Source: Pandoraea capi (GTDB taxonomy: Bacteria > Pseudomonadota > Gammaproteobacteria > Burkholderiales > Burkholderiaceae). From it: a stretch of DNA of 64,000 nucleotides. The notes under the pieces were generated by a model that had not been told where the DNA came from, ran no database searches, and saw only the letters and a list, made by a program, of their open reading frames with translations. Of the stretch, positions 56,116 through 64,000 are shown piece by piece. The translations under genes and the position numbers were made by a program. Within the stretch, counting starts at the first letter, position 1, and each line of letters begins with the position of its first letter. Location: NCBI RefSeq assembly GCF_902459735.1, contig NZ_CABPRV010000001.1:434001-498000 (forward strand). Reading direction: 5' to 3'.

Positions 56116-57474
56116 TTGGAAAACTTCTTACTGATCGTCGCTGCGATCCTGCTGGTGTTGCTCAACGGCTTCTTCGTGGCGGCGGAATTCGGCCTCGTCA
56201 AACTGCGCCAGACGCGCGTTCATGTCATTGCCCGCCAACGGGGTTGGCGCGGCCGTATCCTGGCCAAGGTCCACGGCCAACTCGATACTTATCTCTCTGC
56301 GTGCCAGCTCGGCATCACCCTCGCCTCGCTCGGTCTTGGCTGGATCGGTGAACCCGCCTTCGCACGTATTCTCACGCCGCTGTTCGAACTCGTGGGCGTG
56401 AGCTCCCCGGAGCTGATTCACGCGCTGGCGTTCTTCATCGCGTTCTTCACGATTTCGTACCTGCACATCGTCGTGGGCGAACTCGCGCCGAAATCGATGG
56501 CGTTGCGCATGCCGGAAGCCGTCTCCGTATGGACAGCCGCGCCGCTGTACGGCTTCTACTGGCTGATGTATCCGGCCATCTGGGTGCTCAACCACAGTGC
56601 CAACCGTCTGCTGCGCTGGACAGGGCTCGATCCGTCGCACGGCACCGACGCGCACTACTCGGCCGACGAGATCAAGCTGATCGTGCGCCGGGGCGCCTCC
56701 AGCGAAAAGCTCTCGCGCGACGACTGGAACGTAGTCGCCTACGCCATCGACTTCAGCGATCTGACGGTGTCCGACCTGATGCGTCCGATGAGCGAAGTGG
56801 CAGCCTTCCGTCGCAACGCCACGTTCCGGGAGAACATGGACACGGCCTATCGCCATCGCTACAGCCGCTATCCGTTCTTCGACAATGACGGCGAAACCGT
56901 GCTCGGCGTGGTCCACCTGAAGGATCTGTTCCTTGCCGAACACCACGGTCAGTCCATCGAGGATCTGGGCAGCATGGCGCGTCCGGTCGAACGCGTGAAG
57001 CCCGATATGCCGGCGCGCGAGCTCTTCAGCCGCTTCCGCCGGGGTGCGCCGCACTTTGCCATCGTGGGATGGCCGGACCAGAAACCCATCGGCTTCCTCA
57101 CGCTCGATAACCTGCTCTCCGCGCTGGTCGGCAAGATCCGCGACGAATTCCGTCAGACGGAAGACGACTGGACCCGCATGGAAGACGGCACGCTCATCGG
57201 ACGCGGCAGTCTGCCGATCCTGACGCTGGAACGCGCGCTCGGCCTCGACATTCCGAGCGAGCATGCCGAATCCGTGGGCGGTCTCATCATGAACGCGCTG
57301 GGCTATCTGCCGCGCGAGGGGCAGAAGGTCGATTTCGACGGCTTCTCGGTGGTCGTCAAGAAGATGCAAGGCCCGCGCATCGTGCTCGTTCGCATCTACC
57401 CCGACGGCGTACGTGAGGCGCGCGGCGAGGCCCCCGTCGCTCACGATGTGGCGGTGCAACAACGCGAGCATTGA
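56116..57474 (+). CDS. CorC/HlyC-family CNNM-domain membrane protein (TTG start)
   Basis: The 452-residue protein has the CNNM/DUF21 membrane domain (residues 1-190, with VLLNGFFVAAEFGLVKLRQTR and the ELAPKSMALRMPE motif), a pair of CBS domains (about 215-335, SDLMRPMSEVAAF and RYPFFDNDGETVLGVVHLKDLF), and the CorC/HlyC C-terminal domain. Such proteins are linked to Mg2+/Co2+ resistance or transport. I see only a TTG at 56116 to begin the conserved MENFLLIVAAILLVLLNGFF. A possible promoter (TTGGCG at 56060, TATACT at 56081, spacing 15) lies just upstream. Confidence 0.92.
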   Translation: MENFLLIVAAILLVLLNGFFVAAEFGLVKLRQTRVHVIARQRGWRGRILAKVHGQLDTYLSACQLGITLASLGLGWIGEPAFARILTPLFELVGVSSPELIHALAFFIAFFTISYLHIVVGELAPKSMALRMPEAVSVWTAAPLYGFYWLMYPAIWVLNHSANRLLRWTGLDPSHGTDAHYSADEIKLIVRRGASSEKLSRDDWNVVAYAIDFSDLTVSDLMRPMSEVAAFRRNATFRENMDTAYRHRYSRYPFFDNDGETVLGVVHLKDLFLAEHHGQSIEDLGSMARPVERVKPDMPARELFSRFRRGAPHFAIVGWPDQKPIGFLTLDNLLSALVGKIRDEFRQTEDDWTRMEDGTLIGRGSLPILTLERALGLDIPSEHAESVGGLIMNALGYLPREGQKVDFDGFSVVVKKMQGPRIVLVRIYPDGVREARGEAPVAHDVAVQQREH

Positions 57475-57614
57475 TCCCCGATTGATGGCCGTGATATCGC
57501 TTGCCAGAATACCCACTATGCGTGACATCGCCCGACAGAGGCCAACGTAAAGGTTACGCAAGGCGTTACTGGACACGGCAACGGTAGTTCGTCGAAACAG
57601 AGCCAGGGGAGGCG

Positions 57615-58757
57615 ATGGTGGACGGCACGGGGAAGATGTCTCTCGATGCGCTGATCGGCACCTGCTATGACGGGGTGCTCGACGACGCGCGCTGGGATCA
57701 GGCGTTGCGCGATTTCAATCAGTGGGCCGGCGGCATGGGGTTCCACTCGGTCACATGGGATCGCGCGCGTCACTGTGCCACGCGCGACTCCAATTCGCTC
57801 GATGCCTCACCAGATCTCATCCGCGAGTTCGTCGAGAAGCTCGCGCCTACCGACCCGCGCGTCGCGCTCATGCTGCGTCAGCCCGTCGGGCATGCCCTGC
57901 GGTGCCACCATCACCTGAGCGACCGCTACGTCGCGCGCAGCGAGCTGTTCAACGACTTCCTCATTCCGAACGGCGTGCGCTACACCTACGGCCTGCATCT
58001 CGATGGCGCGGACGGTACCAGCGAGTTGCTCGCCATCCTGCGCAGCCCGGATCACGCGCCGTTCGAAGAAGCCGACAACGCGCCTGAACTGGAAATCCTG
58101 ACGAAGCACATCGCACGCGCTGCGCGCTTGCGGGCCGGCACACGGCATCTGCAGGCCCAGGCGGCGATCGGCATGGCCGTGCTCGATCATCTCGAGATGG
58201 CCATCGTCATCACCGACGACACCAGTCACGCGCACTACTTGAATGTCGCGGCACACCAGATCCTCGGGAAGACGCGCAACGTCGGCATTCGTGGCGGGAA
58301 GTTCTCGGCGCTGCTGCCGAGCGACGATCAGGCGGTGCGACGCCTGATCACCAACGCAACGGCGGCGATGCCCGTGGCAGGAAGCCATCGATTGCATGGG
58401 GACAACCAGCACCACTGGGTGGTCACGGTGCTGCCGCTGCGCGAGTCGCACGCCTGCTCGGCGCCGTGGCAACGTCCGATGGCCATGCTGACGATCGGTG
58501 AACTGGACCGTCGCATGACGCTCGGCCCGTACACGCTCAAGGTGCTGTTCGGTCTGTCGCCGGCGGAGGCTCGCCTCGCCCAGGCACTGGCAGAAGGCCG
58601 CGAACTGGCCCAGTACGCGCAGGACGCCAATGTCGCCATCAACACCGCACGAACGCAACTGCGTCACATCTTCGACAAGACGGGCTGCCGCCGGCAGGCG
58701 GATCTGCTGCGACTGCTGCACGCGATTCCGGCACTGAGGATACAGGCGGCGGGTTGA
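57615..58757 (+). CDS. LuxR-type HTH regulator with uncharacterised sensor part
   Basis: The 380-residue protein ends in a LuxR-type HTH (LSPAEARLAQALAEGRELAQ, then VAINTARTQLRHIFDKTGCRRQADLLRLL). The N-terminal 300 residues do not match a response-regulator receiver or an autoinducer domain that I recognise; the segment near residues 190-260 (AIVITDDTSHAHYLNVAAHQIL) looks PAS-like. GGGGAGG sits 5 bases before the ATG. The signal and targets are unknown. It lies between the CorC-type gene and ycgR. Confidence 0.88.
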   Translation: MVDGTGKMSLDALIGTCYDGVLDDARWDQALRDFNQWAGGMGFHSVTWDRARHCATRDSNSLDASPDLIREFVEKLAPTDPRVALMLRQPVGHALRCHHHLSDRYVARSELFNDFLIPNGVRYTYGLHLDGADGTSELLAILRSPDHAPFEEADNAPELEILTKHIARAARLRAGTRHLQAQAAIGMAVLDHLEMAIVITDDTSHAHYLNVAAHQILGKTRNVGIRGGKFSALLPSDDQAVRRLITNATAAMPVAGSHRLHGDNQHHWVVTVLPLRESHACSAPWQRPMAMLTIGELDRRMTLGPYTLKVLFGLSPAEARLAQALAEGRELAQYAQDANVAINTARTQLRHIFDKTGCRRQADLLRLLHAIPALRIQAAG

Positions 58758-58795
58758 CGTTCGGCAGCGTCTGCGAAGCGCTGCGGCAAAGACAA

Positions 58796-58820
58796 AAGGG
58801 CGACCGAGGGTCGCCCTTCT
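58796..58820. terminator. Bidirectional terminator between the LuxR-type gene and ycgR
   Basis: The arms AAGGGCGACC and GGTCGCCCTT enclose a 3-base loop, with CTTGCTTTTG on the plus strand and TTTTG on the minus strand. It serves the two converging genes. Confidence 0.85.
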
Positions 58821-58887
58821 TGCTTTTGCCGATCGCGGGGATCAGTGGCGTCGCTTCGCTTGGCCGTTAGTCGTTAGCCGCTAACCG

Positions 58888-59655
58888 TTATCCGCGCGCG
58901 AACGCCTTGCGATTGAGTTCAAGCTGCGTGATGAGCTTTTGCAGGCGCGACTCGGCCGTGCGCGAGAGCGCAATGAAGCGGCAACCGATGTGGTACTCGA
59001 TATCCTTCGCGAGCGGCACGGCACGCACCGCGCAGACTTCCAGATCGACCTGCACCGTGCCGTAGTCGCGCAGCTCGATGTCCACGTGCATGAGCATCGA
59101 GCCCTTCGGAATCTCGGCAGCCGCCTCCGCTTTCGTACGCAGACCGACACCGCCCAGCGAAAGATCGAACACCGCCAGACGCATCGGCGTGTCGTCCGGG
59201 AATTTGACCGTGCATTGATACGGATCCAGGATCGGCGTCTTCACACGGAAATAGTCGCGGCGCTGCAAGCGCACGAGCGTTTCCGGATACGACGAATAGA
59301 ACGCCGGATAGCCTTCGTATTCGCGTTCCTCGACATCGCCGATGGGGAAATGCACCTGAATGCCTTCGGGCACACCGACGAACAGCGCGCGCTTGTTGGC
59401 GAGCAATGCGCGGTTCTCCGTCTCGATGCCGCCCCAGTCGAAGTAGAAACCGCGGGCTTGCGGCTCGACCTTGAGCAGACGCGTGACGAGCTGACGCTGG
59501 CCGTTCGCGAAGTACACCGTCATGAAGTCGCCGCGGGTCGCCAGATGACGCAGCACGCCGCCGATCTCCAGCGGGTTGCTGATGCGATACGAGTCATGCA
59601 GTTGAGACTCTTCGTCCGTGGGCGCCGGTGTCACCTGCGGTTCTGTCGTTTCCAT
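58888..59655 (-). CDS. ycgR: YcgR-type PilZ-domain protein (flagellar brake)
   Basis: YcgR binds cyclic di-GMP and slows the flagellar motor. From the ATG at 59655 the product has 255 residues. The N-terminal YcgR domain spans about residues 20-125 (IGGVLRHLATRGDFMTVYF), and the PilZ domain follows. The binding motifs are RRDYFR (RxxxR, near residue 132) and DLSLGGVGL (DxSxxG, near residue 170). The frame is open upstream to 59784, but the conserved sequence starts at METTEPQ. No flagellar genes lie in the window. Confidence 0.93.
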   Translation of the reverse strand: METTEPQVTPAPTDEESQLHDSYRISNPLEIGGVLRHLATRGDFMTVYFANGQRQLVTRLLKVEPQARGFYFDWGGIETENRALLANKRALFVGVPEGIQVHFPIGDVEEREYEGYPAFYSSYPETLVRLQRRDYFRVKTPILDPYQCTVKFPDDTPMRLAVFDLSLGGVGLRTKAEAAAEIPKGSMLMHVDIELRDYGTVQVDLEVCAVRAVPLAKDIEYHIGCRFIALSRTAESRLQKLITQLELNRKAFARG

Positions 59656-59967
59656 ACCTGATCTTCTATTTGTCCCCGTGACGGCCGCGCGCAACCACGC
59701 GATCCGTACGTAATAAAGCCGCTGCGATGCGCAACGCCAAGGCAACTCCCCGCCCATTGGCTCCGGCACCGCGTATCGGGTCATGAACGTTAACGGTCAC
59801 CGACCGGAAATATTGAGTGCTCCGGTGCGCCAGCATACTGCTCCCCGTGCCGCGCGCCACACCCGGGCCTTTCCAGAGCCCTGCCATCGCCTTCACATCC
59901 TTATTGCCCGGCGCCGTTACCCAAGCCGCCGTCACATCTGCATCACCCGCGCACTCCCCGAAGCCGA
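59656..59967. other. Intergenic region upstream of ycgR
   Basis: Reading frames in these 312 bases are shadows. I see no terminator, repeat or clear promoter for ycgR. Confidence 0.4.
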
Positions 59968-60606
59968 TCAGCGATGCACCGCTGCCATCAACGCGCCGAA
60001 GCCCATGAACACGCCGCCGCTGATGCGGTTGAACGCCTTGAGCACGCGCGCTTCGCGCAGATACGGCGCAATGCGCAGGCCGCCAGTCGCGTAGACCATG
60101 TACCAGCTCACCTCGATGACGGCGAAGGTGCTGAGCAGAATCGCGAACTGCGGCAGCTTGGCAGCCGTCGGATCGATGAACTGCGGCAGGAAAGCCGCTG
60201 CGAAGAGAATCGCCTTCGGGTTGCTGGCCGCGACCAGGAAACCGGACTTGTACAGCTTGCCGAAGCTCGAATCGGCGGCCAGCGCCGGCGTAGCGAGCTT
60301 CGCCGCCTCATCCTGCGTGTTCACCGGCGAGCGCCAGCTCTTGTAACCGAGATAGACGAGATAGGCCGCGCCGATATAGCGCAGCGTGTCGAACAGCATC
60401 GGCCAGGCCTTGAGCAGTGCGCCCAGACCAGCCGCCGAGATCGACATCATGGCGATGAGCGCCGTCATGCAGCCGGCCATCGTCCCCAGCGACGCGCGCA
60501 ATCCGTGGCGTGCGCCGTGCGTCATGACGAGCAGCATGTTCGGCCCCGGCGTTGCCGAGACAAAAAAAGTGGTGACTATGAACAGCCACCAGGTTTGCAG
60601 GCTCAT
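59968..60606 (-). CDS. LysE/RhtB-family amino acid exporter
   Basis: The 212-residue protein has six membrane helices and the family pattern: FVSATPGPNMLLVMTHGARHGLRASLGTMAG at residues 16-46 in outline, YIGAAYLVYLGYKSWRSP near 81, and FLVAASNPKAILFAAAFLPQFI near 132. LysE/RhtB carriers export amino acids such as lysine, threonine or homoserine lactone; the substrate is not readable here. It stands alone, 65 bp upstream of nothing else on its strand before ycgR. Confidence 0.92.
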   Translation of the reverse strand: MSLQTWWLFIVTTFFVSATPGPNMLLVMTHGARHGLRASLGTMAGCMTALIAMMSISAAGLGALLKAWPMLFDTLRYIGAAYLVYLGYKSWRSPVNTQDEAAKLATPALAADSSFGKLYKSGFLVAASNPKAILFAAAFLPQFIDPTAAKLPQFAILLSTFAVIEVSWYMVYATGGLRIAPYLREARVLKAFNRISGGVFMGFGALMAAVHR

Positions 60607-60782
60607 GATTGCCCCGGAAAAATGCGTATGCGTGCGCGAATGGAAATGGGATCAGGCATTGTAGCGTCGAACCGTGACGGTGGCATCGTCCGCGTGCACG
60701 TCCGATACGATTCTGCATGTTCTGGGAACGTATGCGTCAGGCAGTCAAAATACGACGGGGAAATACGACAGGCAGAAAACAA

Positions 60783-60814
60783 ACAGGCCCGATGACTTTC
60801 GTCATCGAGCCTGT
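60783..60814 (-). terminator. Terminator after the cold-shock gene
   Basis: The arms ACAGGCCCGATGAC and GTCATCGAGCCTGT pair over 14 positions with one G-U wobble on the minus strand and enclose a 4-base loop, then TTGTTTTCT. It lies about 60 bases past the csp stop codon. Confidence 0.82.
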
Positions 60815-60874
60815 TGATCGCGGGACATCGCCTCGCCCGAAAGCGAGCGCGACATCACGAGAAGCGGTCAGCCC

Positions 60875-61078
60875 TTAGATGGGCTTGATGTTCGCAGCTT
60901 GCTTGCCCTTCGGGCCAACCTTGACTTCGAACGAGACCTTTTGGTTCTCTTGCAGCGACTTGAAGCCGTCGACCTTCACTTCCGAGAAGTGAGCGAACAG
61001 GTCTTCACCGCCGGCGTCCGGGGTGATGAAGCCGAAGCCCTTTGCGTCGTTGAACCACTTAACAGTACCGGTTTCCAT
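60875..61078 (-). CDS. Cold-shock protein (CspA family)
   Basis: The 67-residue protein is a single cold-shock domain that binds single-stranded nucleic acid. It begins [20 protein letters not shown], with RNP1 (KGFGFI), and has RNP2 as DLFAHF near residue 26. It has a 17-base-spaced consensus-type promoter about 150 bases upstream and so a long leader, as in E. coli cspA, where the leader acts as a cold sensor. It is likely to be constitutive or cold-induced; the sequence does not tell which. Confidence 0.97.
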   Translation of the reverse strand: METGTVKWFNDAKGFGFITPDAGGEDLFAHFSEVKVDGFKSLQENQKVSFEVKVGPKGKQAANIKPI

Positions 61079-61224
61079 GTTTTTTCCTAATAAAACAATA
61101 GCTTGAGGTCGGAATGACCTCGTGAAGCGCTGACAATCAAGGGAAAATGAAGGACTAGAAACCAGCGAGAAGCAGGAAAACTACGTCTGACAACAACTTC
61201 GCGGCTTGACAATCTGCAGTTGGT

Positions 61225-61253
61225 TTTATACGTGTCGCGCCGACGCTTGTCAA
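61225..61253 (-). promoter_or_regulatory. Sigma-70 promoter and long leader for the cold-shock gene
   Basis: The minus strand has TTGACA (61253-61248, exact) and TATAAA (61230-61225, one mismatch), 17 bases apart. The predicted start at about 61218 gives a leader of about 140 bases. The rest of the gap to 61527 shows no gene. Confidence 0.88.
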
Positions 61254-61527
61254 CAGGGGAAATACCGCAAATTAAGTAACAAATTCCGCAAATAGGCGGG
61301 AATTTGGGCGCTCTTCGAATGTCCGACGGCCTGTCGACGCCCGTACAATGGGCGTTTTGTCCCGCGCCTATGCCGTTGTCGCGCGTCCAGCCCGAGTTTT
61401 GTGCTGTCCGGAACCGTTTTCCGACGTTTTTCCCCTATTCGACGCACACACCCGAAAAGTGCCATGGCTGGCACGCCATGCAACCGCCAGCGGGTCTCCA
61501 CCCTCAGAATTTTTTACCTGCCCACGG

Positions 61528-62397
61528 ATGGAGCCTAATCGTCTTTTCCGCTTTTTGAGGCCGCTACCTCTTCTGCGACCTCTGCGACTGTTGCCTTTGC
61601 TGCAAACTTCGCCATCGCAAGCCGACGTCGGCACGCCCGCCTGGTCTCACAGGTTCGCGCGCTGTCGCACCCATCTGCTCAGCCTGACCGTGTGCGCCAC
61701 GCTGGCCGCCTGTGCCGGTTCGCCGACGTATGGCCCGGTACCCGCCGGCAGCTATCGTGTGCAGTCCGGTGACACGCTCTATGGCATCGCTCGCGCGAAC
61801 AACACCAGCACGGCCAATCTGGTGAACTGGAACAGTCTGGCCGACGCCGACAAGATCGAGGTCGGGCAGGTGCTGCGTGTCGTGCCGCCGCCGGGGGCTG
61901 CGAGCACGCCGGCGCCGGTGGCATCGGCCGGCCGGAGTTCGCCGTCGACGGCGTCACGTCCGCGTGCGCAAACCCGCCCCGCGCCGAAACCTGCGCCGGT
62001 GCCCGCCGCACCGCGCACGGCCACGAACAAGATCCCCATGACGTGGCCCGCCACCGGCAACGTGCTGGCGAACTACAACGGCAGCAGCAACAAGGGCATC
62101 GATATCGGCGGCAAGGCCGGTGATCCGATTTACGCGGCGGCGGCCGGCAAGGTGGTCTATGCGGGCAACGGGCTGCGCGGCTACGGCAACCTCGTGATGG
62201 TGCAGCACGAGAATGGCTACCTCACGGCTTACGCGCACAACAGCGCGTTGCTCGTGAAGGAAGGAGCGGCCGTCACGAAGGGACAGCAGATCGCAAAGAT
62301 GGGCGACACGGACTCGCATGGCGTCGTGAAGCTGCACTTTGAAGTCCGTCAGAAAGGCACGCCGTTCAATCCGAGCGACTTCCTGCCGCCGCGCTGA
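61528..62397 (+). CDS. NlpD-like lipoprotein: LysM plus degenerate LytM (M23) domain
   Basis: NlpD-type proteins activate periplasmic amidases at the division site. From the ATG at 61528 the product has 289 residues. A lipobox-type signal ends SLTVCATLAACAGSP near residue 60 (LAAC). A LysM domain follows (YRVQSGDTLYGIARANNTST), then a Pro/Ala linker and the LytM domain. The catalytic M23 residues are lost: KGIDIGG replaces the HxGxD motif and KLHFEVR replaces HxH, as in NlpD/EnvC activators. The start lacks a clear ribosome binding site, and upstream frame to 61348 is probably non-coding. It is followed by a terminator. Confidence 0.88.
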   Translation: MEPNRLFRFLRPLPLLRPLRLLPLLQTSPSQADVGTPAWSHRFARCRTHLLSLTVCATLAACAGSPTYGPVPAGSYRVQSGDTLYGIARANNTSTANLVNWNSLADADKIEVGQVLRVVPPPGAASTPAPVASAGRSSPSTASRPRAQTRPAPKPAPVPAAPRTATNKIPMTWPATGNVLANYNGSSNKGIDIGGKAGDPIYAAAAGKVVYAGNGLRGYGNLVMVQHENGYLTAYAHNSALLVKEGAAVTKGQQIAKMGDTDSHGVVKLHFEVRQKGTPFNPSDFLPPR

Positions 62398-62488
62398 CAA
62401 ATCGCAGCACCCCACAGACAACGCGCAGACACCCGATACGCAACGGCACGCCGGACGTTCTCGGTCCTGTCAGCCGATCGGCACAAAC

Positions 62489-62522
62489 AAAAACGGCAAG
62501 GCGCGAAGCCTTGCCGTTTTTT
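62489..62522. terminator. Bidirectional terminator between the NlpD-like gene and opgH
   Basis: The arms AAAAACGGCAAGGC and GCCTTGCCGTTTTT pair over 14 bases around a 5-base loop, with T runs on each strand. It ends both converging transcripts. Confidence 0.93.
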
Positions 62523-62562
62523 ATCGTGCAATCGAAGTGGCGTCAGGCCGCCTCAACCGACC

Positions 62563-64000
62563 TCATGCCGACGCCAGAAATCCCTGCGACAGTCCGTTGG
62601 CGCGCGCATCACACCACTCCGGGTGCGCACGGGGATCGGTCCACACGAGCAAGTGAAGCGCCGCAAGTGCACGTGGATCGTTGAGCAACTCCCACTTCTG
62701 CGTGTTCGTCAGCTTGGTCGGGCCTTTGAGCAACGCGGTCTCGACACGTCCCGCACGCAGCGCATCGCGCTTCGCATCGTCGAGTGTCGGCTTCACGCTC
62801 GACGCGACGAGCGCGTTGGCCATCGGGTCGATCACGGCGTCGACGAACCCGACATGCTTGCCTGCCTCGGCGGTGTACTTCTCCGTCATCCGCAATTCCT
62901 TCGGCGGCCACGACTCTTCCGGAATGAGGAACAGACGGGCGCGCTTGAGACCGCGTCCGAGCGAGACCCGGCTGGAGAACACCGACACCGGGATCGAGAT
63001 CATCATCGAGCCCACGATCGGCATCAGCCACCAGATGAAGTCAGGGTTGAGCCAATAGACGATACCGCCCCACGCCATCCCGATCACGGTCTGCAACCCA
63101 TGGCGGCGAATGGCTTCGCCCCAATGCGTTTCTGCATCTTCGCGCGGCGGCGACTTCCATTGGATCGCAATGCCCGTGAGCGCGGCCAGCACGAACTGCG
63201 TGTGGAACAGCATGCGCACCGGGGCGAGCACTGCGGAAAACACCATCTCGATGAACATGCTCACCGTCACGGCGAACCAGCCGCCGAAGCGTTTCGCGCC
63301 CTTCACCCAAATCAGCAGCACCGCCAGGATCTTCGGCAGGAACAGCAACGTGGCCGTGGCCGAGAACAGCGCCAGCGCACGCTCCGGATGCCACTCGGGC
63401 CAGACCGGGAACAACTGACGCGGCGCCGTAAAGTATTCGGGCACCACCAGCGTGTGCTTGGCCAGCAGACACGTCGAGAGAATCAGGAAGATGAACCACA
63501 GCGGCGCCGACACGTAGGCCATTGCGCCCGTGACGAACACCGCGCGATGCACCGGGTGCATGCCTTCCGCGAGGAACAGACGGAAGTTCATCAGGTTGCC
63601 CTGACACCAGCGACGGTCACGCTTGAGTTCGTCGAGCAGGTTCGGCGGCATTTCTTCGTAGCTGCCGGGCAGGTCGTAGGCGATCCACACGCCCCAGCCC
63701 GCACGACGCATGAGCGCCGCTTCGACGAAATCGTGCGACAGGATCGCGCCCGACATCGCGCCCTTGCCCGGCAGCGGCGCGAGCGCGCAGTGCTCCATGA
63801 AGGGCTTCAGACGAATGATGGCGTTGTGCCCCCAGTAATGCGATTCGCCGAGTTGCCAGTAGTGCAGGCCGGCGGTGAACAGCGGGCCGTAAACACGTCC
63901 GGCGAACTGCTGCAGGCGGGCATAGAAGGTTTCGCGTCCTGCTGCGAGCGGTGCCGTCTGGATCAGCCCTGCGCTCGGGTGCGACTCCATCATGCGCACC
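62563..64000 (-). CDS. opgH: Glucans biosynthesis glucosyltransferase OpgH (N-terminus beyond window)
   Basis: OpgH/MdoH polymerises the beta-1,2-glucan backbone of osmoregulated periplasmic glucans at the inner membrane. The window holds the C-terminal 478 residues or more. Family features visible are [15 protein letters not shown], the [28 protein letters not shown] acceptor/QxxRW region (given in outline), at least five membrane helices in the middle, and the cytoplasmic C-terminus. The family start lies off the right edge. It converges with the NlpD-like gene. opgG, its usual partner, would lie upstream outside the window. Confidence 0.96.
   Translation of the reverse strand, partial: VRMMESHPSAGLIQTAPLAAGRETFYARLQQFAGRVYGPLFTAGLHYWQLGESHYWGHNAIIRLKPFMEHCALAPLPGKGAMSGAILSHDFVEAALMRRAGWGVWIAYDLPGSYEEMPPNLLDELKRDRRWCQGNLMNFRLFLAEGMHPVHRAVFVTGAMAYVSAPLWFIFLILSTCLLAKHTLVVPEYFTAPRQLFPVWPEWHPERALALFSATATLLFLPKILAVLLIWVKGAKRFGGWFAVTVSMFIEMVFSAVLAPVRMLFHTQFVLAALTGIAIQWKSPPREDAETHWGEAIRRHGLQTVIGMAWGGIVYWLNPDFIWWLMPIVGSMMISIPVSVFSSRVSLGRGLKRARLFLIPEESWPPKELRMTEKYTAEAGKHVGFVDAVIDPMANALVASSVKPTLDDAKRDALRAGRVETALLKGPTKLTNTQKWELLNDPRALAALHLLVWTDPRAHPEWCDARANGLSQGFLASA

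Noticed and set aside
1-64000. CRISPR array, prophage, insertion sequence or toxin-antitoxin pair
   Set aside because: No direct repeat series, transposase, integrase or phage gene was seen. The gene order is that of a conserved chromosome.

Overview
This window looks like core chromosome of a GC-rich betaproteobacterium of the Burkholderiaceae, most likely Pandoraea. That assignment is inferred from gene content, gene order and protein sequence as I recall them; no search was run. I see no prophage, insertion sequence, CRISPR array or secretion island. Nearly every reading frame on the opposite strand of a long gene is a shadow created by high GC at third codon positions.

Layout. 1-4.1 kb: uvrC (minus, cut by the window edge), diverging from earP-efp, the rhamnosyltransferase/elongation factor P pair. 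4.2-9.6 kb: a tight minus-strand operon rnc-era-recO-pdxJ-acpS-nagZ. 9.8-24.2 kb: a long minus-strand series, read right to left as yceD-rpmF / plsX-fabH-fabD-fabG-acpP-fabF / rpoE-rseA-rseB-mucD-glutaredoxin-lepA-lepB. It joins ribosome biogenesis, fatty acid initiation and elongation, the envelope stress sigma factor with its anti-sigma system and periplasmic protease, and protein export. Intrinsic terminators lie after lepB and, unexpectedly, between rpmF and plsX.

24.2-28.8 kb: maf and an RsmI-like methylase (plus) converge on sppA, a Rieske protein, an HAD phosphatase and rluC (minus). 28.8-32.8 kb: rne with a structured leader of several hundred bases. 33-37.2 kb: molybdenum cofactor genes moaA, mobA and moeA, with one exported protein of unknown function between moaA and mobA. 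37.3-44.6 kb: small membrane protein, GNAT acetyltransferase, rmuC, 2-hydroxyacid dehydrogenase, NhaD-like antiporter, an unaccompanied LutC-type LUD protein, and pncB. 44.9-45.6 kb: fdxA and two tRNA-Asn genes behind a consensus promoter.

45.9-53.4 kb: carbon-acid metabolism. An oxalate/formate antiporter gene has about 1 kb of non-coding DNA upstream. A GntR/FadR-type regulator diverges from glcDEF (glycolate oxidase), with a cluster of dyads between them. 53.4-56.0 kb: a small accessory-looking module, doxX, a LigB/DODA-type dioxygenase and a LysR regulator, preceded by a perfect 33-bp palindrome. 56.1-64 kb: CorC/HlyC-type membrane protein, LuxR-type regulator, YcgR-type PilZ protein, LysE-type exporter, cold-shock protein with a long leader, an NlpD-type amidase activator lipoprotein, and the C-terminal part of opgH (osmoregulated periplasmic glucans).

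The least explained items are regulatory: the 33-bp palindrome before doxX, the dyads before glcD, the rpmF-plsX terminator, the rne leader hairpins, and the empty kilobase upstream of the antiporter. Also notable are long low-complexity extensions on UvrC, RecO, AcpS and RNase III, which belong to neighbouring genes.
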